Assembly (NCBI GenBank): GCA_023129415.1
Contig: JAGMCF010000110.1
Span: 1-62,143, forward strand
Direction: 5' to 3'
DNA: 62,143 bases
Source of the DNA: Candidatus Cloacimonadota bacterium
GTDB taxonomy: Bacteria > Cloacimonadota > Cloacimonadia > JGIOTU-2
Shown: positions 47,094 through 55,428 of the stretch, piece by piece
How the letters are laid out: each line of letters opens with the position of its first letter
Numbering within the stretch: position 1 is the stretch's first letter
Position numbers and translations under genes: made by a program
The notes under the pieces: generated by a model
What the model was told of the DNA's origin: nothing
Databases searched by the model: none
The model's input: the letters and a program-made list of their open reading frames with translations, nothing else

Positions 47094-48932
47094 ATGTCAG
47101 AAACCAAAATTAAAATCACCCCTGCCAAAGGCAGACCAATGCTTTACTGGATAGGCAAAAAACCGCTTGATTATGTTAAGGACTTTCCTGCTCAACTTGT
47201 AGAAGTTTTTGACCCAGAAAATAATGCAAAGATTCCTGATATCCCAAGTTATGAAAATCTAAAAAACAATTGGCATAATTTACTTTCTCACGGAGATAAT
47301 AAAGATGTTTTAGCAACACTTCTTGAATTTGGTTTCAGGGGAAAATTAGATTTAATCTATATTGACCCGCCATTTAAAAGTGGTTCAGATTATGTAAGAA
47401 AGGTTGAACTAAGAGGATTAAAGAATTTAGGACAAATAGAGGAAGACAAAGCATCATTTCTACAACAAACAATGTATTTTGATATCTGGAATAATGATAC
47501 CTATTTACAGTTCATGTATGAAAGGTTGATGCTTTTAAAAGAATTGTTAGCAGATACAGGCTCTATTTACGTGCATTTGGATTGGCATGTAGGACATTAT
47601 GTTAAATTATTGATGGACGAAGTATTTGGGCAGGATAATTTTAGAAATGAGATTGTGTGGAAATATTTTGGTCCTACCAGTACTGAAAAAAACTTTCCCA
47701 GAAAACACGATTATATATTATTTTACACAAAGTCGAATAACTATTATTTTGATGAAGCAGCAACTTTAATAGAATATGACGAAAAAGCAGTAAGAAGGTA
47801 TGACAAAGTTGATGAGCATGAGAAAAGATATAAGATATACTATGATAAAAATGGAAAATCAAGAAAAGCTTATATGAAGGAAGGTAAACCTACAGAAGTA
47901 TTTGAAATCCCCTTTGTTCAAGGAATAGCATCGGAAAGATTAGGATTTGCTACACAAAAACCAGAAGAATTAATTAAAAGATTTGTTGTTGCCTCAACAA
48001 CAACTAATGACCTTGTCCTTGACTGTTTTTGTGGCTCAGGCACAACACTTGCAGTGGCACAGAAACTTGGCAGACGTTGGATTGGATGTGATATAAATAA
48101 AGGTGCAATTCAGATAACAAGTAAGAGGCTACAAAATGTCATTCTGAACGAAGTGAAGAATCTCAAAAAATCAGATTCTTCGGTCGCTTTACTCCCTCAG
48201 AATGACAAGTCGCATTACTCATTTGCAATTTACAAAGTCAATGACTATGACTTACAATTATTAAAAACAGAAGCAATTGAACTTGCAGTCCAACATATTG
48301 GCATTCAAAGAATAAAAACCGATGCATTCTTTGATGGATATTTGGGAAAGGACTTGGTCAAAATTATTGATTTCAATCATCCATTAACTCTTTTAGATTT
48401 ACAACTTCTTAAGGATGAACTCAAGAAAAGACCCAATGAAGATAGAGATATAACTATTGTCTGTCTGGGAAAAGAATTAGCAGTTGACCCTGAAATTGAA
48501 AAATGGAATAAAACACATCCAGTAAATAAAATCAAACTTATTGAGTTAAAAACCGATAAAAAATATGGTAATTTCTTAATTCATAAACCAGCAGAAGCAA
48601 AAATTGAGATTCTTCGCTCCTCTCAGAATGACAAGAAGGCTATAATTGAAATAAAAGAATTTATCTCCCCAACAATAATTGAGCGGTTAAATATTGATAA
48701 TAAACTCTTCAAAGTAAAAATTCCTGATTTTAGAAGTATGATTGATACAATCTTAATTGACAACAACTATGATGGCAAAACCTTTCATATTGTTTATTCC
48801 GATGTTCCAGAAAGGAAAAATGATTTAGTAAAAGGAAAATATGAAATTGAAGTTAATTCATCAAAATGCAAAATTGCTATTAAAATTATTGATATGCTTG
48901 GAGAGGAGCTTTTAATTATGAAGGAAGTATAA
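47094..48932 (+). CDS. mod: Type III DNA methyltransferase, Mod subunit
   Basis: 612 residues. The beta-class motif order is clear: DPPF (91-94) precedes the target-recognition region (about 180-290), and the AdoMet motif FCGSGTT (about 310) comes after. It provides adenine methylation and target recognition for Res. Two dispersed palindromic repeats have been absorbed in frame: 48137-48207 and the half copy 48606-48633. The encoded SVALLPQNDK and RSSQNDK segments lie in the C-terminal part, after the catalytic motifs. GGAAAT lies upstream of the ATG. Confidence 0.92.
   Translation: MSETKIKITPAKGRPMLYWIGKKPLDYVKDFPAQLVEVFDPENNAKIPDIPSYENLKNNWHNLLSHGDNKDVLATLLEFGFRGKLDLIYIDPPFKSGSDYVRKVELRGLKNLGQIEEDKASFLQQTMYFDIWNNDTYLQFMYERLMLLKELLADTGSIYVHLDWHVGHYVKLLMDEVFGQDNFRNEIVWKYFGPTSTEKNFPRKHDYILFYTKSNNYYFDEAATLIEYDEKAVRRYDKVDEHEKRYKIYYDKNGKSRKAYMKEGKPTEVFEIPFVQGIASERLGFATQKPEELIKRFVVASTTTNDLVLDCFCGSGTTLAVAQKLGRRWIGCDINKGAIQITSKRLQNVILNEVKNLKKSDSSVALLPQNDKSHYSFAIYKVNDYDLQLLKTEAIELAVQHIGIQRIKTDAFFDGYLGKDLVKIIDFNHPLTLLDLQLLKDELKKRPNEDRDITIVCLGKELAVDPEIEKWNKTHPVNKIKLIELKTDKKYGNFLIHKPAEAKIEILRSSQNDKKAIIEIKEFISPTIIERLNIDNKLFKVKIPDFRSMIDTILIDNNYDGKTFHIVYSDVPERKNDLVKGKYEIEVNSSKCKIAIKIIDMLGEELLIMKEV
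48137..48207. repeat. Palindromic repeat inside mod coding sequence
   Basis: The element begins TGTCATTCTGA and ends with the exact reverse complement TCAGAATGACA, 71 bp in all, with inner complementarity (gaagaatct/agattcttc). It is translated in frame as part of Mod. A 28-bp half copy, GAGATTCTTCGCTCCTCTCA followed by GAATGACA, lies at 48606-48633. This resembles intragenic palindromic elements known in other bacteria. Confidence 0.85.
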
Positions 48933-49541
48933 GAAATGTAATAATCCTTTATAAAACTTAAAGGATTAAAACTATTTATCGATCTATCAATAGTATCAAC
49001 AGACAATTCTGCTTTAATTCCCTCATTCCATTAAAACCCCGAACATCCCGATAAATCGGGACTACGTGGCAGGCCCCAGTGAAATATAATACGAATTTCA
49101 CATCATCAAAACCCGACTCGGGTTTTCCAAACTCGAGTCAAGATTTCACCGTTTAAGAAAACAGGCAAATACACAACTGATTTAGAAAACCAGATAGATT
49201 TAATGGCTTATAAATTATACGAGCTAACTTATGAGGAAATAAAAATCGTTGATTCAGAAGCAGATAGAGTTCTGGCATCTTTTGATTTGAGTAAAGCGGA
49301 TTATGAAAGGATGAGCGTGTCAGGCTTCACAAAGCTACGCCCAGACAAGGAGGAGTTAAGCAAGACTTGATTCGCAGTGAACGAAGAGAGTGTGAATTGA
49401 GGATTGCGAATGAGAGAAATGAGATGGTTGTGTTTTGTCATTCTCGCTCCACACTTAATTGCGGAGCAAGTCTGACAAGGCGGATTAAAAGTGGATGATT
49501 GTTTAAGAGTTAGCAAGAATTAGTATTATTAAGGAGGAATA
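48933..49541. repeat. Repeats and debris between mod and the Bro-N gene
   Basis: A 79-bp hairpin-forming module at 49023-49101 recurs at 50723-50801 (77 of 79 bases the same) and contains the TCCCGATAAATCGGGA palindrome. After it lies a 'aacccgactcgggtt' hairpin near 49110, then the restriction-system remnant. 49371-49541 has no gene. Confidence 0.85.
49138..49370 (+). pseudogene. C-terminal remnant of a restriction-modification protein
   Basis: A frame without a start codon reads SPFKKTGKYTTDLENQIDLM followed by AYKLYELTYEEIKIVDSE, which resembles the C-terminal tail of Eco57I/type IIG or PglX-like methyltransferases. It then reads through repeat DNA to TGA at 49368. A second, stop-interrupted copy of part of this sequence lies at 50453-50600. 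It is the relic of a lost restriction gene. Confidence 0.65.
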
Positions 49542-50384
49542 ATGGAAACAAAAATAGCAGTTTTTAAAACTAAAGAAATCAGAAAAAGAATATTTAATAA
49601 TGAATGGTGGTTTGTTGTTGAAGATGTTGTTTTTGCTTTAACTGACTCTGTTAATGTAAAAGACTATATAAAAAAAATGCGACGTCGTGATGAGGAACTT
49701 ACTAAAGGGTGGGGACAATTTGTCACCACCCTTGAGATAGATACAAAAGGTGGTGTCCAAAAGGTTAATTGTGCCAATACTGAAGGTATTTTTCGTATCA
49801 TCCAATCCATACCATCATCAAAAGCAGAACCTTTCAAACGCTGGCTGGCTCGTGTCGGTTATGAACGGGTTCAGGAAATTGAAGACCCGGAATTAGCAAC
49901 AAAAAGAACTAAAGCTCTTTATAAAGCAAAAGGTTATTCGGAAAATTGGATCGAGAAGAGGATGAGAGGAATTGCCATCAGGGAAGAACTTACTGATGAA
50001 TGGGAAAAAAGAAAAATTAAAGAACAAAGAGAATATGCAATTCTCACTTCTGAAATTTCCAAAGCTGCTTTTGGACTTACTCCTTCTGAATACAAAAATC
50101 TGAAAGGATTAAAACGGGAAAACCTACGTGATCATATGAATGATCTGGAACTGATTTTCTCAATGCTGGGTGAAGCTGCTACAACAGAAATAACAAGAAA
50201 CAGAAATGCTAAAGGATTTCCCAAATTAAAAAAAGCTGCAAAAGATGGTGGTGATGTAGCAGGGAAAGCTCGTAAAGACTTGGAAAGGAAAAGCGGTAAG
50301 AAAGTATCTACAAAAGAGAATTATTTATTAAAATCACGAAAACAGAAGAAATTAGATAAGAATGAAGGAAAAATCAATATCTGA
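49542..50384 (+). CDS. Bro-N domain protein (phage antirepressor-like)
   Basis: 280 residues. The N-terminal Bro domain (about 1-115; WWFVVEDVVFALTDSVNVKDYI, FRIIQSIPSSKAEPFKRWLA) binds DNA in phage and virus regulators. The C-terminal half (REELTDEWEKRKIKEQREYAILTSEISKAAFG) resembles DinD-like DNA-damage-inducible proteins. AAGGAGG lies seven bases before the ATG. It is surrounded by duplicated repeats and restriction remnants, suggesting mobile origin. Confidence 0.87.
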   Translation: METKIAVFKTKEIRKRIFNNEWWFVVEDVVFALTDSVNVKDYIKKMRRRDEELTKGWGQFVTTLEIDTKGGVQKVNCANTEGIFRIIQSIPSSKAEPFKRWLARVGYERVQEIEDPELATKRTKALYKAKGYSENWIEKRMRGIAIREELTDEWEKRKIKEQREYAILTSEISKAAFGLTPSEYKNLKGLKRENLRDHMNDLELIFSMLGEAATTEITRNRNAKGFPKLKKAAKDGGDVAGKARKDLERKSGKKVSTKENYLLKSRKQKKLDKNEGKINI

Positions 50385-51057
50385 ATTATCAAAGCCGTAA
50401 AAGACATTTAAGATTAAAAATTATAATGATCTATAAATCCACCCTTCTGGGGATAAATTATACGAGCTAACTTATGAGTAAGTAAAAATTGTTGCCCAAG
50501 AGTTTTGGATAAGTAAGAAAGAATATGAAAACAATTTGAAATTAGGAATTAAAAAATGCGAAATTACAACAATTCCTTATTATCTAAATATTGAATGAAT
50601 AGGTTTAAGTTCTACATTCCATCAAAACCCCGAATACATACTTCGTATTCTACAGGGGCAGGCAAGAATTGAAACTTCAGTTTATCTCAAAAATTCAGTC
50701 TATCTCAATGAGTTTAGTTTAATCATTCCATTAAAACCCCGAACATCCCGATAAATCGGGACTACGGGGCAGGCCCCAGTGAAATATATTACGAATTTCA
50801 CGGGGCAGGCAAGGATTGCCCCGACTCGTCGGGATGACTTGCTAAAGCAAGCCAAAATTTTAATAATAGTTTCACAATTATTTCACATTTTTAATTTTTC
50901 GTTTTTTATTTTCTATTGTTTATTTATTTGTGTCCCCGATTTAATCGGGGATTAGTGGCTATATTTAATCTTTATTTTAATTAAATTGACAAATCAAACT
51001 TACAATAAATAATTTGATTATGAATTTTAATTAAAGTCATTCGTGGAGGTATTTGAA
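50385..51057. repeat. Repeats between Bro-N and the nucleotidyltransferase
   Basis: 50453-50478 repeats 26 bases exactly from 49210-49235, followed by a stop-interrupted relic reading KLYELTYE*VKIVAQEFW. A partial hairpin module is at 50614-50665 and the full 79-bp module at 50723-50801. Then come 'gactcgtcgggatgacttgctaaagcaagcc' near 50822 and 'ccccgatttaatcgggg' near 50934. The end holds the promoter of the next gene. Confidence 0.8.
50986..51014 (+). promoter_or_regulatory. Candidate promoter of the sugar nucleotidyltransferase gene
   Basis: TTGACA (50986-50991), a 17-base spacer and ATAATT (51009-51014) lie 43 bases before the ATG. The -35 box and spacing are ideal and the -10 box is fair. 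Confidence 0.45.
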
Positions 51058-52134
51058 ATGAAGGCACTTGTGCTCTGTGCTGGAAAAGGTACTCGTCTTC
51101 AACCTATTACCTATTCTTTGCCAAAACATGTAATACCTATTGCAAATCAGCCAATTGTTTTTCATATTATTAAAAAATTAGTAAACTTAGGAATTACAGA
51201 AATAGGTCTAATCGTTGGATATAAACAGGAAATTATAAGGCAAGTTGTTGGTAATGGTGTGCAACTTGGTGCTAAAGTTGAATATTTTGTTCAGGAAGAA
51301 CCAAAAGGTTTGGCTCATGCAGTAAAAATTGGACAATCATTTGTTGGTTCAGAACCATTTATAGTATTTCTTGGAGATAATATATTTGAAGATGATCTGA
51401 GTAATTTAGTTAAACGATATGAAAAAGAAAAGCCTGACAGTATTATCATCCTCAAAGAGGTTGATGAACCACAGAGGTTTGGAATTGCAACTATGGATGG
51501 TGATAGATTGGTCAAGGTAGTAGAGAAACCCAAAGAACCTCCATCAAATCTGGCAATTGCTGGGGTATATATTTTTGATGAAAGGGTCTTCTTTGCTATT
51601 GATAATCTTAAACCTTCATGGCGTGGTGAATATGAAATTACAGATGCAATTCAGGCACTTATTGATCAAAATTTAATTGTAAAAGGTGAAATTCTTAAAG
51701 GGAAGTGGCTGGATACCGGAAAACCTGAAGATATATTAGATGCCAACCAATATCTTATGAATAAACTAAAAGGTTTGTATATTCATGGAGATATTGATGA
51801 AATTTCTGTATTGGAGAATTCCGTGTATATAGGGAAAAATAGCAAAATTGAAAATTGCAAAATAATTGGTCCTATTATTATTGGGGAAAAATGTTTCATA
51901 TCAAATTCCTCTTTATATCCAAATACATGTATTGGTAACAATTCTAAAATCGCTGATACAGAAATTGAAAATAGTATCATTATGAAAAATAGTTCAATTT
52001 CAAATATTAAAGGGAGAATTTCAGATAGTATAATTGGTGAAAATGTTAATATTCATTCTCCTGATAAAATCGGGACTATTAAAAATGAATGCAAAATGAT
52101 ATTTGGAAATGATGCTGTGCTAATATGTGAATAA
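51058..52134 (+). CDS. Sugar-1-phosphate nucleotidyltransferase with left-handed beta-helix
   Basis: 358 residues from ATG 51058 (GGAGGT at 51045-51050; a GTG at 51043 lies in that site). The N-terminal nucleotidyltransferase fold has ALVLCAGKGTRLQPITYSLPK, FLGDNIFED and VVEKPKEP. The C-terminal hexapeptide repeats form a left-handed beta-helix (IGKNSKIENCKIIGPIIIGE). It resembles long-form glucose-1-phosphate thymidylyltransferases (RmlA-like), which supply sugars for polysaccharides. The exact sugar and nucleotide are uncertain. Confidence 0.85.
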   Translation: MKALVLCAGKGTRLQPITYSLPKHVIPIANQPIVFHIIKKLVNLGITEIGLIVGYKQEIIRQVVGNGVQLGAKVEYFVQEEPKGLAHAVKIGQSFVGSEPFIVFLGDNIFEDDLSNLVKRYEKEKPDSIIILKEVDEPQRFGIATMDGDRLVKVVEKPKEPPSNLAIAGVYIFDERVFFAIDNLKPSWRGEYEITDAIQALIDQNLIVKGEILKGKWLDTGKPEDILDANQYLMNKLKGLYIHGDIDEISVLENSVYIGKNSKIENCKIIGPIIIGEKCFISNSSLYPNTCIGNNSKIADTEIENSIIMKNSSISNIKGRISDSIIGENVNIHSPDKIGTIKNECKMIFGNDAVLICE

Positions 52135-52135
52135 G

Positions 52136-52229
52136 TAAATTGGTTAATTAGTAAATTGGTTAATTGGTGAATTAGTGAACTGGTAAATTGGTGAATTGGT
52201 AAATTGGTGAACTGGTTAATTAGTAAATG
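52136..52229 (+). repeat. Octamer direct-repeat array
   Basis: About twelve tandem copies of an 8-bp unit (consensus TAAATTGG with variants ttaattag, tgaactgg) start two bases after the stop of the nucleotidyltransferase gene. There are no spacers, so it is not a CRISPR array. Confidence 0.92.
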
Positions 52230-52309
52230 TAATAGATATGAATATAAAAATAGAAATTAAAATAATCTCCTAAATACATGATTTATTTCATGAAATAGAA
52301 AGAATCACA

Positions 52310-53041
52310 ATGAAGGTTGTTGCTATAATTCCAGCTCGATATGATTCCAAGCGTCTGCCTGGTAAACCCTTGATAAAAATTCATAATAAGCCACTTATTC
52401 AAATAGTATATGAAAATGTTGAAAAGACAAAACTTTTTTACAATGTAATTATTGCTACAGATGATAAGAGAATATATAAAGCAGTAAAATCTTTTAAAGG
52501 TAAAGTTGAGATGACATCTCAAAAGCATAAATGCGGAACAGAAAGAGTTGCTGAAGTTGCTTATAAAATTAATGCTGATATTTTTTTAAATATTCAGGGA
52601 GATGAGTTATTTATCACAAAAGAACCACTTAAAAAGTTAATACAAACATTTTCAGACACCAATGTATTAGTTGCCACACTCATTCATCCGATTTCTGATA
52701 TTGAGGAGATAAAAAATCCTAACAAGGTAAAAGTTATTTTTGATAAGAACGATTTTGCAATATATTTTTCTCGTTCACCTCTTCCATATAAACAAAATAG
52801 CAAAGACAAGAATTTTATTTATTATGGGCATATCGGTGTGTATGCGTTTCGAAAAAGTATGCTCTTTAAGTTTTCCTCCTTAAAACAGTCAGCACTTGAA
52901 CAAGCAGAAAAATTAGAACAGCTGAGGTTGATAGAAAATGATATTAAAATAAAAGTAGTTAAAACTGATTATTCTGGATTTAGTATTAATACAGAAGCTG
53001 ATTTTAATAATGCTTTAAACTATAAACAAGAGAATCATTAA
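52310..53041 (+). CDS. kdsB: 3-deoxy-manno-octulosonate cytidylyltransferase
   Basis: Activates KDO as CMP-KDO for lipopolysaccharide core assembly, indicating an outer membrane. 243 residues with IIPARYDSKRLPGKPL (6-21), HKCGTERVAEVA, NIQGDELFI (Asp for metal) and YFSRSPLPY. It is typical of the family, although the Pro usually after the DE of the GDE motif is absent here. No other KDO genes are in the window. Confidence 0.93.
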   Translation: MKVVAIIPARYDSKRLPGKPLIKIHNKPLIQIVYENVEKTKLFYNVIIATDDKRIYKAVKSFKGKVEMTSQKHKCGTERVAEVAYKINADIFLNIQGDELFITKEPLKKLIQTFSDTNVLVATLIHPISDIEEIKNPNKVKVIFDKNDFAIYFSRSPLPYKQNSKDKNFIYYGHIGVYAFRKSMLFKFSSLKQSALEQAEKLEQLRLIENDIKIKVVKTDYSGFSINTEADFNNALNYKQENH

Positions 53042-53219
53042 ATCTCTTAAAAATACTATCTTTGAGGTTAATTATTTCAAGCTATGTCAAATTCTTGTTT
53101 ATTGATTATTGTGATTTTGATAGAAAGATACTTGACAGTATATAAAAGAAATATGTAGAAAGGTTAATATACTTTTATTATCAAATTATTTAAAAGTAAA
53201 AAATCAACAGGAGGTAAGA

Positions 53220-53489
53220 ATGGACACACCAACAATTCTTGGAACCATTGGACTTGCCATAATTGTTATTGCATGGATTGTACAACTTATCAATACTTTG
53301 GGAAAATCAATAACTCTTAGCCTTTTCTTTGTTTGGCTTCATTTAATTGGAGTATTGTCAATTGTTATTTCCAGTATTGGATTTAAATCCATTGCTATTA
53401 TTGTACTAACCATAATATTGGCTATATTAGCAATTATTACAATAATTGTTTATCCAAAAAAGAAATTGGAGACCAAAGAAGAGAAATAA
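53220..53489 (+). CDS. Small three-helix membrane protein
   Basis: 89 residues with three hydrophobic segments (about 6-25, 33-50 and 55-78) and a charged tail KKKLETKEEK. AGGAGG lies six bases before the ATG, so translation is likely strong. I do not recognise the family; it could be a small transporter-like or lipid-A-biosynthesis-like N-terminal-type membrane protein. TTGACA followed by TATAAA lies about 90 bp upstream. Confidence 0.75.
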   Translation: MDTPTILGTIGLAIIVIAWIVQLINTLGKSITLSLFFVWLHLIGVLSIVISSIGFKSIAIIVLTIILAILAIITIIVYPKKKLETKEEK

Positions 53490-53981
53490 TCTACAAGAAA
53501 ATTTCCAAACTGCTGATATTATACATCACATATTCGTTTTAGTTCAAAATGTAGAGTCACTTACATTTTAAAATTAAAACAAGAGCTTCAGACTGATATT
53601 ATTGAAAAGGAGTTTATTACCTTACTCATTAATAGAAATCCAGGAAGCTTATAATGAATGATACAAAGGGAAAAAATTGAATAGAAAATTGTCTTAAGGG
53701 AGCATTCTCTGATATGATTTATATTTCTTATTTTATGAGATCTGCAAAATAGATGTTTTTAGAATTAGCCCCCTGATTTATCAGGGAGAACCTAAAAAGA
53801 AGAAATACTTAACCGATTCATCGGTTTCTCATAAACTCCTTCTGTAATCGGGTAAACTGTTGAAATAGTTAAAATATTCTTTAATTTGTTTACCCCACAA
53901 TAAATTGTGGGGCTAACCCTAATTTATATTTTATCATATTTTGCAGATCTCATTTTCTTATTTATTGAAAGGACTTAATTC
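53490..53981. repeat. Gene-free region with a 17-bp inverted repeat
   Basis: ATGAGATCTGCAAAATA at 53735-53751 has its exact reverse complement at 53937-53953, bounding about 219 bp. Inside are palindromes: 'ccctgatttatcaggg' (53770), 'accgattcatcggt' (53813) and 'ccccacaataaattgtgggg' (53893). There is no open frame of note. The right end lies just before the tldE ribosome-binding site. Confidence 0.75.
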
Positions 53982-55325
53982 ATGAATAAAGATAGTAAAT
54001 CCGAATTCAAAAAAGTGGCAGATAAAATCTTTTCTATATCAACAGCAGATGAAACAGAGATTTTGCTTTTTAAATCTAAACATTCTTTAACAAGATATGC
54101 TGAAAATTATATTCATCAGAATGTAAGTAATCAATCTACTTATTTGAGAATAAGGACAATCTTTGGCAAAAAGACAGCTACAGCATCAACAGATTCATTT
54201 TCAGATAATGCTTTAAAACAAACAGTTGATAATGCCATCTCAGCAACAAAATTACAAAAGGATAATCCAAAATTATTACCTCTCCCTGGTCCTCAAAAAT
54301 ATCAAACTGTTAACAATTATTCACAAGCTACAGATGAAGCAACTCCAGAAATAAGAGCAAACGAAGTCACAAAAGCTGTAAATCTTTGCAAGAAACACAA
54401 ATTAGAAGGAGCTGGTATTTTTTCCTCAAAAACTTCAGAAATCGCGATATCAAATTCTACTGGCTTATTTGCGTATGATGTTTCAACCCAGGCAAAATTT
54501 AGTATCACAGCAATGAAGGATACAGCTTCAGGTTGGAATGAGATAATAAGAAAAAATATTGATGAAATTGATGTTGAAAAATCTACTGAAATTGCAATTG
54601 TGAAAGCAGAAAAAAGTCAATATCCTTTTGATTTGAAAACTGGAAAATACACAGTAATTATGGAACCTGCAGCTGTTGCTGAATTTATCCTGTTTTTACT
54701 ATGGAAGGGATTTAATGGAATGGATTATATTGAAGGAACCTCATTTCTTAAAGAAGGATTAAATAAGAAAATTTTTAGTGAAAAATTCTCAATTCTTGAG
54801 GACCCATACAACCCAAAAAATAGTGGCAATCCTTTTGATTTTGAAGGAATACCTGTAAAAAAAATGCTTTTAATTGAAAATGGAGTTCCAAAAAATTTTG
54901 CTACAAATCGTTGGATAGCAAAACAAACTGGGGTTGAAAACAATGGTCATGCAATTCCCCTACCTCGTCAGGGTGCATATCCTTTTGCAATGTGTATTAA
55001 ACCTGGTATGAGTTCATTAAAAAAAATGATTAAAATCACAAACTATGGAGTTTTAGTAACACACTTCCATTATTCTAATATAATCGATCCTGTTGCTTTA
55101 TTAACAACTGGTATGACAAGGGATGGTTTCTTCTTAATAGAAAATGGAAAAATCACAAAGCCTTTGAAAAATATGCGTTTTAATGAAAGTGTTATAAATA
55201 TCTTTTCAAATATAGAAGAAATTGGGAAAGCGACAGAACTTGCAAGTGCTTTCTTTGGTGGTGGTTTCCTTGTTCCAGCAATGAAGATAAGGAACTTTAA
55301 TTTTTCCAGTCCAACTGAGTTTTAA
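53982..55325 (+). CDS. tldE: TldE/PmbA family metalloprotease subunit
   Basis: 447 residues of the TldE (PmbA) family, the non-catalytic partner of TldD in a zinc metallopeptidase that processes peptides such as modified antibiotics and toxins. Family features include TRYAENYIHQNVSNQSTYLRIR near the N-terminus, GKYTVIMEPAAVAEFI (about 217-232) and TTGMTRDGFFLIENGKI (about 380). AAAGGA lies seven bases before the ATG. tldD is nearby on the opposite strand. Confidence 0.9.
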   Translation: MNKDSKSEFKKVADKIFSISTADETEILLFKSKHSLTRYAENYIHQNVSNQSTYLRIRTIFGKKTATASTDSFSDNALKQTVDNAISATKLQKDNPKLLPLPGPQKYQTVNNYSQATDEATPEIRANEVTKAVNLCKKHKLEGAGIFSSKTSEIAISNSTGLFAYDVSTQAKFSITAMKDTASGWNEIIRKNIDEIDVEKSTEIAIVKAEKSQYPFDLKTGKYTVIMEPAAVAEFILFLLWKGFNGMDYIEGTSFLKEGLNKKIFSEKFSILEDPYNPKNSGNPFDFEGIPVKKMLLIENGVPKNFATNRWIAKQTGVENNGHAIPLPRQGAYPFAMCIKPGMSSLKKMIKITNYGVLVTHFHYSNIIDPVALLTTGMTRDGFFLIENGKITKPLKNMRFNESVINIFSNIEEIGKATELASAFFGGGFLVPAMKIRNFNFSSPTEF

Positions 55326-55428
55326 AATCAGCCACCTGCCCTATTAGTTGGCAAAATCTATCAAATATAGTAAAAAGCGTGGTATCTAATAGGATTCTAT
55401 CTAATGGGGTAAATTCGTGGCTATTCTT

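Noticed and set aside
52136..52229. Possible CRISPR array
   Set aside because: The octamers are contiguous, without spacers of constant length, and no cas genes are near.
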